DNA of 9,917 bases from Corallococcus sp. GTDB lineage: Bacteria; Bacillota; Clostridia; Christensenellales; CAG-314. The stretch is taken from NCBI GenBank assembly GCA_023663205.1, contig JAMPHX010000047.1, positions 1 through 9,917 on the forward strand, written 5' to 3'. The position numbers were made by a program, and so were the translations under genes. The stretch's first letter is position 1. The number at the start of each line of letters is the position of its first letter. This document shows positions 1 to 6,150 of this stretch, in pieces. A model generated the notes under the pieces. It was not told the origin of the DNA and did no database searches. It saw only the letters and a program-made list of their open reading frames with translations.

Positions 1-1161
1 TCCGGCAAAATTTCTCACGAAATACTCGAAAAAATAGAAAAAAGCACACCGCTTGTATTCGGTAACGAATGCGAAAGTTACGGCGCAAACAGTTTCAATT
101 GCATTCTCGAAACATTGGGATTTGCCGTTAGGGGCAGTTCAACCTCTCCTGCGGAATCGACAGAAATTAAGTATATTGCCCGTGAAACCGGCAAAAATGC
201 CGTTTATATGGCAAATACGCATCTGTCGCCCAAACGTATGATATCACAGGATTCTTTGAAAAACGCCATTGTCTTGGATTTGGCTTGCGGCGGAAGTTCG
301 ACGTCGGTATTGAATTTGATTGCAATTGCAAAGGAATTGAATTTCCGAAATATCAATTTGGAAACGATAGGCGACCTTGCCAAAACTACGCCCGTATTAT
401 TGGATTACCCGCGCAACGGTTCTACGCTTATGCACGAATTTCATAGAGCGGGCGGCGTATATGCAGTATTAAAATCATTACTCGATGCAAAACTTCTCTG
501 CGGAGACTGCACGATTTACAATGACGAAACCATTGCATCTATTTTGGAAAACATAGATTTTCCCGAGACAAAAACAATCCGCACGCTTGAAACAAGCGTA
601 TCTTCATCGGCACATTTGCGCGTACTGTTCGGCAATATAGCCGAAGAAGGCTGTATATGCCACTACCACAACAAAGGTAATTTTGTCGGAGTAGCAAAAG
701 TATACGACAGCGAAGAAACTGCCGTAGACGCTGTCTTGCACAGAGAAATCCGTCCCGGAGATGTAGTCGTCGTAAAAAACGAAGGACCTCACAGTTGCCC
801 CGGTATGCGCGAAGTTTCAATGTTGCTTGCACTGCTTTCCGGTCTGGACCTCGAAAACAGGGTGGCTGTTATAACCGACGGGAGAATTGCCGATTTTTAT
901 CGCGGAATTGCTGTCGGGCATATTACACCCGAAAGCGATGCCGCATCAACATTTTCGGCTTTGCAAGACGGAGACGAAATTGAAATTTCCACCTCAAAAG
1001 GCAAAGTTTCCTGCGATATCAAAGCAAAAGAAATGCAACAGCGTATAAAGAATCTCGAAAGCAATTCAGCGGCAAATTACGGAAATTACTTTTTGAAAAA
1101 CTGGGCGCGCAATTGCACTTCCGCTTCAGAGGGATGCGTTGTAAAGGCAACAAAAAAATAA
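1..1161 (+). CDS. IlvD/Edd-family dehydratase-like protein, divergent, 5'-truncated
   Basis: The reading frame is open from base 1 and ends at TAA 1159-1161, giving 386 residues of a protein whose N-terminus lies outside the window. The TTG at 115 is internal, because homology continues upstream of it. Recognisable IlvD/Edd blocks occur in family order: ANSFNC (E. coli IlvD has ANSMNC), DLACGGSSTSVLNL (DIAMGGSTNTVLHL), HRAGGVYAVL, YGN-like LFGNIAEEGC, AKVYDSEETAVDAVL, GDVVVVKNEGP, CPGMREV, AVITDGR and VGHITPES. Family members are Fe-S, Mg-dependent dehydratases such as dihydroxy-acid dehydratase of branched-chain amino acid synthesis. This copy is unusual: GRFSGG is replaced by GRIADF, so the proposed catalytic serine aligns with alanine; GPKGGPG is GPHSCPG; the PTS after GMRE is absent; and the Fe-S cysteine block has only one cysteine (NECESYGANS) with shifted spacing. 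Family membership is firm, but ordinary IlvD activity is doubtful. It may be a paralogue with another role. Confidence 0.85.
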   Translation, partial: SGKISHEILEKIEKSTPLVFGNECESYGANSFNCILETLGFAVRGSSTSPAESTEIKYIARETGKNAVYMANTHLSPKRMISQDSLKNAIVLDLACGGSSTSVLNLIAIAKELNFRNINLETIGDLAKTTPVLLDYPRNGSTLMHEFHRAGGVYAVLKSLLDAKLLCGDCTIYNDETIASILENIDFPETKTIRTLETSVSSSAHLRVLFGNIAEEGCICHYHNKGNFVGVAKVYDSEETAVDAVLHREIRPGDVVVVKNEGPHSCPGMREVSMLLALLSGLDLENRVAVITDGRIADFYRGIAVGHITPESDAASTFSALQDGDEIEISTSKGKVSCDIKAKEMQQRIKNLESNSAANYGNYFLKNWARNCTSASEGCVVKATKK

Positions 1162-1208
1162 TATTTATTGACAAAATATACTTTGTGGTAATAAACTAAC
1201 TGCAAACA

Positions 1209-1252
1209 AAAGGCTTCGATATAAATGTGATGTCCACGATATCGAAGCCTTT
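1209..1252. terminator. Hairpin terminator between convergent genes
   Basis: There is a perfect 14-bp inverted repeat: arm 1209-1222 (AAAGGCTTCGATAT) pairs with 1239-1252 around a 16-nt loop. It is T-rich on the plus side (TTTACTTT). On the minus strand the stem runs into TTTTGTTT. It sits 47 nt after the IlvD-like stop and 27 nt beyond the tdk stop, so it can serve both converging transcripts. Confidence 0.85.
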
Positions 1253-1279
1253 ACTTTAAAAAATTATCAAAAAACAAAA

Positions 1280-1867
1280 TCAATTTTGCTTACCCTTATT
1301 GAGTTCTTCTTGCCAGCACCAATAGCACAAATTTTCGTAAGTTTCATCGCCGCCGATAAAAACTTCGGGGCCTTCGTCGACGCAGACACCGTCTATAAAT
1401 CGCGCGTTAACGGTAGATTTTCTTCCGCATCGGCACACCGACTTGATTTCGGTAATACTATCGGCAAGTTCGACTAAGCGTTTACTACCTTCAAACAATT
1501 TGCATTGAAAATTGTTCATAAGTCCGTAGCAAAGTACGGGGGCGTATTGAGACAGCCACTTACACTCATCTATTTGTTTGGGAGTGCAAAACTGCGCTTC
1601 GTCTATTATAATGCAATCACATCCGTCCTTTGCCTTTACTTGACTATAAAGCGCAGCAATACTGTCGCCCGCGCACACTATACGACAATCGGCAGACAGA
1701 CCTATACGGGAACGTACCTTGGGAACATCCGTATCTCCTCGGTTATCCAACGCAGGCTTTATGAGCAATACCTTCATATTTTTTTGCTCATAATTGAACT
1801 TACACATAAGTGCTTGCGCAGACTTGCTGCTGCCCATTGTTCCGTATTTGAAATATAATCTCGGCAT
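1280..1867 (-). CDS. tdk: Thymidine kinase (type II, zinc-containing)
   Basis: The 195-residue protein matches the usual length of bacterial thymidine kinase, which phosphorylates thymidine to dTMP in cytosolic pyrimidine salvage. The P-loop GTMGSSKS is at residues 9-16. The Walker B strand and catalytic glutamate are in IIIDEAQF (86-93, Glu90). The lasso region carries YGLMNNFQCKLFEGSKRL (114-131). Four zinc ligands are seen as C145/C147 and C181/C184. The ATG at 1867 has GGGAGAAG a few bases upstream. The gene starts 49 nt after the fhs stop on the same strand with no terminator between, so the two are probably co-transcribed. The stop is TGA, followed only by unrelated residues if read through, which argues that UGA is a real stop in this genome. 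Confidence 0.95.
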   Translation of the reverse strand: MPRLYFKYGTMGSSKSAQALMCKFNYEQKNMKVLLIKPALDNRGDTDVPKVRSRIGLSADCRIVCAGDSIAALYSQVKAKDGCDCIIIDEAQFCTPKQIDECKWLSQYAPVLCYGLMNNFQCKLFEGSKRLVELADSITEIKSVCRCGRKSTVNARFIDGVCVDEGPEVFIGGDETYENLCYWCWQEELNKGKQN

Positions 1868-1916
1868 ATGTACTTCTCCCGTATTTACTGTTTTTGCATT
1901 GCTTACTACGCTAACC

Positions 1917-3575
1917 TTAGTATAATCCGTTTATTTCGCCGTCGGCATCGATTGTCATACCTACGGCATTAGGTTTCTTTGGCAAACCTGGCATAAGCAA
2001 CATGCTGCCTGCTATCGCAACCAAAAATCCGGCACCCATTCGAGGTTCTATATCCCGAATAGTAACGGTAAAATTTTTAGGTACGCCCAGCAGATTGGGG
2101 TCATCGGATAACGAATACTGTGTTTTTGCAATTACAACAGGTAATTTGCCGCAATCGAGTTGTAACAGCAAATGCAAACTTTCCTCGGCTTTCGGAGTGT
2201 ACTCCACCCTACTTGCGCCGTATACTTTACTTGCTATTTTGAATATTTTTGTCTTGGTATCGTCAGTGTCGTCATACGCAAAACGAAACGCGGCATTGCC
2301 CTCATCTGCAAGTTTAACAACTGCTTCTGCCAGTTGTAATGCGCCTGCTCCGCCCTTTGCCCATACATCGCAAACCACTGCTTGTGCACCGCATTTTTCT
2401 TCTACCGTTTTACGTATCAGCGCAATTTCGGCGGTCGTATCGGTTGAAAACTTATTTATTGCTACAATTGCAGGCAATCCGTAAACCTCGGTAATGTTGG
2501 AAACGTGCTTCAAAAGATTGGGCAAACCCGCTTCGAGCGCAGACAAATTTTCCAAAGCGAGATTGGCTTTGTCTTGACCGCCGTTAAGTTTGAGCGCGCG
2601 CACAGTGGCTACTATTACAACGGCATCGGGTTTCAGTCCGGAAACACGGCATTTTACGTCCAAAAACTTTTCCGCGCCCAAATCCGCGCCGAATCCTGCT
2701 TCCGTAACAGTGTAATCGGCGCAACTCATAGCAAGTTTTGTTGCTTGAATACTGTTACAACCGTGGGCAATATTAGCAAATGGTCCGCAATGCACTATTG
2801 CAGGCGTGCCGCCAATTGTCTGAACAAGATTGGGCTTCAATGCGTCTTTGAGCAATATTGTCATTGCTTCCTGACCTTCCAAGTCACGACAGAATACAGG
2901 GGTTCCGTCATAAGCATATGCAACCAGTATATTACCCAAGCGGCGCTTCAAATCTGACAAATCCGATGCAAGCGACAAAATTGCCATAACCTCGCATGCG
3001 GCCGTTATATTGAACTTTTCGTCACGGGCAACTGCGCCCTTGATATTGCAACTAACCGATACACCGCGCAGAGCACGGTCATTCATATCCATTGTTCGGT
3101 TAAACACTATTCTTTGCGGGTCGATGTTGAGCGGATTACCTTGAAAAATACTGTTGTCAATCAGAGAACACAGCAAATTGTTTGCGGAAGTTATGGCGTG
3201 AAAATCGCCGGTAAAATGCAAATTTATATCTTCCATGGGAAGTATTTGAGAGTAACCGCCGCCTGTTGCGCCGCCTTTTATGCCGAAAACAGGTCCGAGC
3301 GAAGGTTCACGTAGCGCAAGACACGTATTTTTGTGTAACAAATTCATACCGTCGGCAAGCCCTATTGAAACGGTAGTTTTTCCCTCTCCCGCCGCGGTCG
3401 GATTGATTGCCGTAACCAATATCAATTTGCCCTTTCTACCGTCTTTGGCTTGTACGTTTATTTTGGCTTTGTAATTACCGTACAATTCCAAATCGTTTCG
3501 GTGCAAACCTATTTTTTCGGCTATATTTTCTATATTTTGCAATTTACACTTTCTTGCAATTTCTACGTCTGTCAT
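1917..3575 (-). CDS. fhs: Formate--tetrahydrofolate ligase
   Basis: This 552-residue cytosolic enzyme joins formate to tetrahydrofolate using ATP, making 10-formyl-THF for purine and formyl-Met synthesis or for acetogenic carbon flow. The N-terminus MTDVEIARKCKLQNIENIAE is family-typical. The nucleotide loop PTAAGEGKTT is at residues 59-68, followed by EPSLGPVFGIKGGATGGG (90-107) and FTGDFHAITSANNLL (121-135). The C-terminus reaches the usual end (PNAVGMTIDADGEINGLY). I chose the ATG at 3575 because it has GGAGG 5 nt upstream and matches the family start; a longer in-frame ATG at 3647 would add 24 unrelated residues. It is followed by tdk. The upstream leader contains hairpins and a terminator-like element (3716-3755), so read-through control is possible. 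Confidence 0.97.
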   Translation of the reverse strand: MTDVEIARKCKLQNIENIAEKIGLHRNDLELYGNYKAKINVQAKDGRKGKLILVTAINPTAAGEGKTTVSIGLADGMNLLHKNTCLALREPSLGPVFGIKGGATGGGYSQILPMEDINLHFTGDFHAITSANNLLCSLIDNSIFQGNPLNIDPQRIVFNRTMDMNDRALRGVSVSCNIKGAVARDEKFNITAACEVMAILSLASDLSDLKRRLGNILVAYAYDGTPVFCRDLEGQEAMTILLKDALKPNLVQTIGGTPAIVHCGPFANIAHGCNSIQATKLAMSCADYTVTEAGFGADLGAEKFLDVKCRVSGLKPDAVVIVATVRALKLNGGQDKANLALENLSALEAGLPNLLKHVSNITEVYGLPAIVAINKFSTDTTAEIALIRKTVEEKCGAQAVVCDVWAKGGAGALQLAEAVVKLADEGNAAFRFAYDDTDDTKTKIFKIASKVYGASRVEYTPKAEESLHLLLQLDCGKLPVVIAKTQYSLSDDPNLLGVPKNFTVTIRDIEPRMGAGFLVAIAGSMLLMPGLPKKPNAVGMTIDADGEINGLY

Positions 3576-3663
3576 TTGTTCCTCCGCAATCAGTCGATAT
3601 ATCTCATGGTAATGTTTCCCCAAAATATCATGTCTTTGATAATACAAAGCGATATCGACAAAC

Positions 3664-3687
3664 AGGTTGCCGTTAAGTCTGCAACCT
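3664..3687 (-). promoter_or_regulatory. Hairpin in the fhs upstream leader
   Basis: A perfect 7-bp inverted repeat, AGGTTGC (3664-3670) and GCAACCT (3681-3687), closes a 10-nt loop about 90 nt upstream of the fhs start. No U-tract follows it on the minus strand, so it is not a terminator. Nearer the gene, CTTTG-TATTAT-CAAAG could contain a -10 box, but I see no good -35. I looked for ZTP (pfl) and tetrahydrofolate riboswitch signatures expected for fhs and did not find them. Function unknown. Confidence 0.35.
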
Positions 3688-3715
3688 TATACGTTACCAT
3701 ATTTGTAATGATAAC

Positions 3716-3755
3716 AAAAAAAAGCGTTTTAATCAATCGTTTAAACGAGAAACGC
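3716..3755 (-). terminator. Intrinsic terminator or attenuator upstream of fhs
   Basis: On the minus strand GCGTTT (3750-3755) pairs with AAACGC (3724-3729). An inner self-complementary TCGTTTAAACGA lies between them, and a run of eight T (3716-3723) follows. It lies about 70 nt downstream of another terminator for the abrB unit. It is therefore either a second, back-up terminator or an attenuator on a short leader transcript entering fhs, about 140 nt before its start codon. Confidence 0.6.
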
Positions 3756-3823
3756 GCTATTATTTGTTTAGGTTTGATATATGAAAATATTTGTGTTGCC
3801 ATTCGGCGATAAAAACAGTATAG

Positions 3824-3872
3824 CGCAAAAAAATCGGCAGCAATTAGCGCTTAACCGAATCGCTGCCGATTT
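3824..3872 (-). terminator. Intrinsic terminator of the abrB-DUF4177 unit
   Basis: An 11-bp perfect stem joins AAATCGGCAGC (3831-3841) and GCTGCCGATTT (3862-3872) with a 20-nt loop. On the minus strand it runs directly into a seven-T tract and then GCGC. The upper arm overlaps the last in-frame codons of the UGA-interrupted DUF4177-like reading frame, which suggests that the tail beyond its conserved domain is not functional coding sequence. Confidence 0.85.
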
Positions 3873-4059
3873 GACATAATTTGACAAAAACCAAATCTAT
3901 TTCAAGAATTTTTCCGCTCGGACCCTGCTTGGTCGGAATTCAACAAACAAACCGAAAGCCGTCTTGCGCATACTTCTCGATTATTTGACGGTGTCCTTCC
4001 AACTCTGCCGACCCCGGAGGGCTGTTTTCCATTTGAAGTTTGACGAATTTGTAATCCAT
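3844..4059 (-). pseudogene. DUF4177-like small protein gene interrupted by an in-frame TGA
   Basis: The ATG at 4059 follows abrB by 17 nt and has AAGGA 9-10 nt upstream. The first 39 codons give MDYKFVKLQMENSPPGSAEL followed by EGHRQIIEKYAQDGFRFVC, then TGA at 3940-3942. The same frame continues without shift as IPTKQGPSGKILEIDLVFVK and ends at TAA 3844-3846. As I recall the family, DUF4177 proteins read M-x-Y-K/Q-F/Y-V...II-x-x-Y-A-x-x-G-F/Y/W-R-x-V-G-Y-I-P-T...G-K-I-x-x-I/M-D-L-I-F-E, so both halves belong to one domain and the TGA stands at the aromatic residue before IPT. The simplest reading is a TGG-to-TGA nonsense mutation or base-call error. The last 11 codons run into the terminator stem, so the natural stop may also be lost. 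Function of the family is unknown. Recoding is an alternative (see findings). Confidence 0.7.
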
Positions 4060-4076
4060 AATTTGTTTTCCTTTAT

Positions 4077-4274
4077 TTAATTATTGGGGAATAAGCCGCC
4101 GGCCAATTCCTCTATTACTTCGGATTTTACCAGTGCAATGCCTTTTTCTTTGTCGCAAAGGACAACGACGGAATCGCCCGCTTGGATTCCGAACATTTCA
4201 CGTGCTTCCTTGGGTATAACGATTTGCCCTTTCTCTCCTACTCTGCAAATGCCAACGTATTTATCTTTTTCCAT
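4077..4274 (-). CDS. AbrB/SpoVT-type DNA-binding regulator
   Basis: A 65-residue protein with the swapped-hairpin AbrB signature: RVGEKGQIVIPKEAREMFGI (residues 11-30), then QAGDSVVVLCDKEKGIALVK (31-50). Members of this small family bind DNA as dimers and act as transition-state regulators or antitoxins. No toxin gene (MazF/PIN type) is adjacent, and the only partner is the DUF4177-like frame 17 nt downstream, so an autoregulated transcription factor is the better reading. The ATG at 4274 follows AGGTAAA, itself adjoining a run of nine G. The promoter upstream is a textbook match with an inverted repeat at its start region. Confidence 0.85.
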   Translation of the reverse strand: MEKDKYVGICRVGEKGQIVIPKEAREMFGIQAGDSVVVLCDKEKGIALVKSEVIEELAGGLFPNN

Positions 4275-4281
4275 TTTACCT

Positions 4282-4347
4282 CCCCCCCCCAGTATGATTA
4301 TTCATACTTTTCATACAAATTATACCAAGTTACAACTTAGATGTCAA
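4282..4347 (-). promoter_or_regulatory. Consensus sigma-A promoter, inverted-repeat operator and G9 tract of the abrB-type gene
   Basis: On the minus strand TTGACA (4342-4347) and TATAAT (4319-4324) are both perfect and separated by 17 nt. Just after the expected start point lies AGTATGA-TTAT-TCATACT (4291-4308, 7-bp perfect arms), plus an adjacent extra half-site TCATAC (4311-4316). This fits an operator for self-repression by the AbrB-type product, by inference. Immediately after it comes a run of nine G (4282-4290) fused to the ribosome site AGG. Confidence 0.75.
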
Positions 4348-4564
4348 CAATTTTTCATTAAAAAGTTGTCAAATAATTTACGTAAGCATTTGACACAATT
4401 TAAAGTTCAATATCGGGTAGGTAACTGAAAAAACAATATAAACAAAATGTTCCGCAAATGAAACATAGTAAACAAACATTCCGCAGACAAGAATCCACAA
4501 AAATTTGTAACAAAAAAGAGTACCTAAAATATTCAATTAAAGTACGTTTAGCCACAGAATATTT
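4348..4564. other. AT-rich intergenic stretch without recognised gene
   Basis: Between the abrB-type promoter and the DUF697-like gene there is about 217 nt of AT-rich sequence. I see further TTGACA-like hexamers on the minus strand around 4367-4372 and 4391-4396, and two imperfect copies of a TTCCGCA-containing motif near 4450 and 4480. There is no clear terminator for the upstream membrane-protein gene and no open frame with a ribosome site. Confidence 0.4.
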
Positions 4565-5593
4565 TTATGAAACCTTTGCCGCGCGGGATACTTTCAACTC
4601 ACGTTCCAATTTATTGCAGGTATTTTCAAACTCCTCTTGCGATTCTTCTATTTCTATTCCGTCCAAAATATCTTGAAGGCGGTATTCGTCGCTAAGATAC
4701 TTGATTGTTTGCCGTCCGATAACCGCAGTCAAAACACCGTTGGTGAATCCCTGAATAGAAGAATCGACAACTGTAGATATTGCGGCACCCAAAAGAGGTA
4801 TCCCCTTGACGGCATTTCCCATTGTTTGTACGATTGTATTCCCTATTTTGATTCCGCCGACTCCGTATGCTACAAGTGAATTGCGCAATACACTGCCGAA
4901 TACCTTTACAAGTTTGGCATCCGAAGGACGAAATCCGTACAAAAACAGGATGTCTTTGACCAATTGCATATTCAATACAGCCACAAGCATAGCGTCAACC
5001 TTGTTTGTTTGTGATACGGCAGAATACATTGCCGTTTTGACAGATGCCTTCAAAATCATATCTTGCGCGTTTTTCTTGACACATCCGCTGTACAAAGCAG
5101 ATAAATTTTCCTTAACGGCTTGTTCGTCATTGGTTGTTTGCGCTATTGCAAGTTTACCTACAATTCCGGCATCGTACCAGCCTACGCCTTCAACTTTGGA
5201 CGTGACTTCTATTATCTTATCGGCAAGTTCGTGTCTAACCTTTTTGTTGCGTCTCTTTGCTTCACGCACCGTCATGGCATTCACGTTAGTAACAAAATAG
5301 TTGAGTTTGCCGATTTTGACCAACGGAACAATAAACAAAAATACATAAAGCACAACGCTTATGACAGATGTTGCGATACCCAAATATATATTTAGATTTG
5401 AAGGTAATTCCAACTCAAACACACGCAACGTCACCGAAAACAAACAAAAGAATAAAAATATGCCTATTGAAGATGCAATCAGTCCAAGCAACAGTTTTGC
5501 GCCTTTTAGATTGCTGCGCTTGGTATACTTTTGCTCGTATTCGTAAATTGTCATTTTTTCCGAAGGTATGTTAGCCGATTTTTCCTTTTTCAT
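4565..5593 (-). CDS. Membrane protein with DUF697-like C-terminal domain
   Basis: A 342-residue protein. It has a charged N-terminus, two transmembrane segments at about 33-57 and 68-93, a soluble middle part (about 95-230), and a C-terminal glycine-rich amphipathic region (about 232-300). That region includes GVGGIKIGNTIVQTMGNAVK, GIPLLGAAISTVVDSSIQGF and NGVLTAVIGRQTIKYL, ending in a charged helix. The arrangement resembles YcjF/DUF697 proteins, which accompany GTPases or envelope stress genes in other bacteria, but no GTPase is adjacent here. Its role is unknown. The ATG at 5593 has GGAG 7-9 nt upstream; a longer frame from 5659 would add 22 residues covering the probable promoter, so I rejected it. 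It is flanked by intergenic DNA on both sides and looks monocistronic. Confidence 0.6.
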   Translation of the reverse strand: MKKEKSANIPSEKMTIYEYEQKYTKRSNLKGAKLLLGLIASSIGIFLFFCLFSVTLRVFELELPSNLNIYLGIATSVISVVLYVFLFIVPLVKIGKLNYFVTNVNAMTVREAKRRNKKVRHELADKIIEVTSKVEGVGWYDAGIVGKLAIAQTTNDEQAVKENLSALYSGCVKKNAQDMILKASVKTAMYSAVSQTNKVDAMLVAVLNMQLVKDILFLYGFRPSDAKLVKVFGSVLRNSLVAYGVGGIKIGNTIVQTMGNAVKGIPLLGAAISTVVDSSIQGFTNGVLTAVIGRQTIKYLSDEYRLQDILDGIEIEESQEEFENTCNKLERELKVSRAAKVS

Positions 5594-5606
5594 AAATATC
5601 TCCGCC

Positions 5607-5678
5607 AAGCACCGCTTTCTCAAATATTTAATATTTGCATTTACACAATAAATACCCAATTATAAAACGACGGTGCTT
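5607..5678 (-). promoter_or_regulatory. Putative promoter with spaced inverted repeat upstream of the DUF697-like gene
   Basis: A perfect TATAAT on the minus strand at 5659-5664 lies about 65 nt upstream of the ATG; no good -35 box is visible. An 8-bp inverted repeat, AAGCACCG (5607-5614) and CGGTGCTT (5671-5678), brackets the start region. One arm lies just upstream of the -10 box and the other beside the ribosome site. It could be a paired operator, or chance. Confidence 0.4.
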
Positions 5679-5713
5679 TTAAATAATTTGGCTAATGATA
5701 ACATTTTTTTTAT

Positions 5714-5889
5714 TTTCAGTCAAGAGTATATAAAACTGCAATCGTACGGTAAACATTTCTTGTACGGGAAGCATGGCACAAACTTTGCGCACCGTGGGAA
5801 CAGGTATACAGGAAGCGCAGTTATTTTATGCTTCCAAGAACGCTTTTTACAAGACAACCCGTTGTCTTTCGCATATTGCACGACTGAAA
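5714..5889 (+). ncRNA. Candidate structured RNA, rod-shaped, unidentified
   Basis: By hand the segment folds as nested helices: TTTCAGTC 5714-5721 with 5882-5889 (8 bp); TGCAAT 5737-5742 with 5875-5880; GTAAA 5749-5753 with 5846-5850; TTCTT 5757-5761 with 5836-5840; GGAAGCAT 5767-5774 with 5828-5835; AAC plus TGCGC 5781-5790 with 5815-5822. A lateral hairpin AAGACAA-CCCG-TTGTCTT lies at 5851-5868. The core is visibly richer in GC than its surroundings. The plus strand is favoured because a U-rich stretch and a small hairpin/T6 element follow (5910-5945). The size and the rod with a 3'-side hairpin recall 6S-like RNAs, but I cannot match 6S, SRP, RNase P or a riboswitch. A 43-codon frame (5773-5904) also spans it without a good ribosome site, so a small protein is a weaker alternative. 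Confidence 0.4.
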
Positions 5890-5909
5890 TTTTCTCTTAC
5901 TTAATTTCG

Positions 5910-5945
5910 ATTGGCATTTAAACTACACGCCAATACTAATTTTTT
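5910..5945 (+). terminator. Possible weak plus-strand terminator
   Basis: ATTGGC (5910-5915) pairs with GCCAAT (5929-5934) over a 13-nt loop, followed after 5 nt by six T (5940-5945). The stem is short. It would end a plus-strand transcript from the structured region just upstream. Confidence 0.4.
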
Positions 5946-5993
5946 GCAGAGTTCAACATATAATCGGGCACATATAATCGTTTTTGCAAAGTC
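5941..5993. repeat. Nested short direct repeats containing duplicated TATAAT
   Basis: TTTTTGCAGAGTT (5941-5953) recurs as TTTTTGCAAAGTC (5981-5993), 40 nt apart. Between them ACATATAATCG occurs twice (5956-5966 and 5970-5980, 14 nt apart). Each inner copy contains TATAAT on the plus strand, but neither has a -35 box at suitable spacing. No gene starts downstream. It may be a binding-site cluster or a local duplication. Confidence 0.45.
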
Positions 5994-6150
5994 GATTGAC
6001 AAGTTTTCTGTCAAATGGAATTTCAAAAGGATATTAGGCTCAAACAGAGATATAACAGTAATATTTTTACGATAATCAATCCCGTTCAAAGTAGTTAGTG
6101 AACTAATATTTTATATGATTTATTAAGACTAACGCGCGTAAAAACAAAAT
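5994..6150. other. AT-rich intergenic stretch, no gene seen
   Basis: I see only one short inverted repeat here, TTGACA (5996-6001) with TGTCAA (6009-6014) around a 7-nt loop. No open frame on either strand has a ribosome site or recognisable content. Confidence 0.4.

Noticed and set aside
1505..1858. Plus-strand open frames opposite tdk, fhs, fakA and the ZIP gene
   Set aside because: They are antisense shadows of well-supported genes without ribosome sites or homology.
3576..3647. Upstream start for fhs adding 24 residues
   Set aside because: The ATG at 3575 has an ideal Shine-Dalgarno sequence and matches the family N-terminus; the extra residues do not.
3576..3700. ZTP (pfl) or tetrahydrofolate riboswitch upstream of fhs
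   Set aside because: None of the conserved core strings expected for either class is present in the leader on the minus strand.
3590..3802. 70-codon minus-strand frame upstream of fhs
   Set aside because: It has no ribosome site, runs straight through the terminator hairpin and T8 tract, and has low-complexity, non-homologous content.
3940..3942. Altered genetic code with UGA as a sense codon
   Set aside because: tdk ends naturally at TGA and tryptophan is encoded by TGG in fhs and tdk, so a standard code is the better fit.
5714..5889. SRP RNA or 6S RNA assignment
   Set aside because: The GGAAG/AGCAG apical motif of SRP RNA is absent, and I cannot verify a 6S central bubble with confidence, so no family name was given.
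5673..5921. 82-codon plus-strand frame, and the overlapping 43-codon frame 5773-5904
   Set aside because: Neither has a good ribosome site or recognisable content, and both overlap the self-complementary segment that explains the sequence better as RNA. The shorter one is kept only as an alternative.
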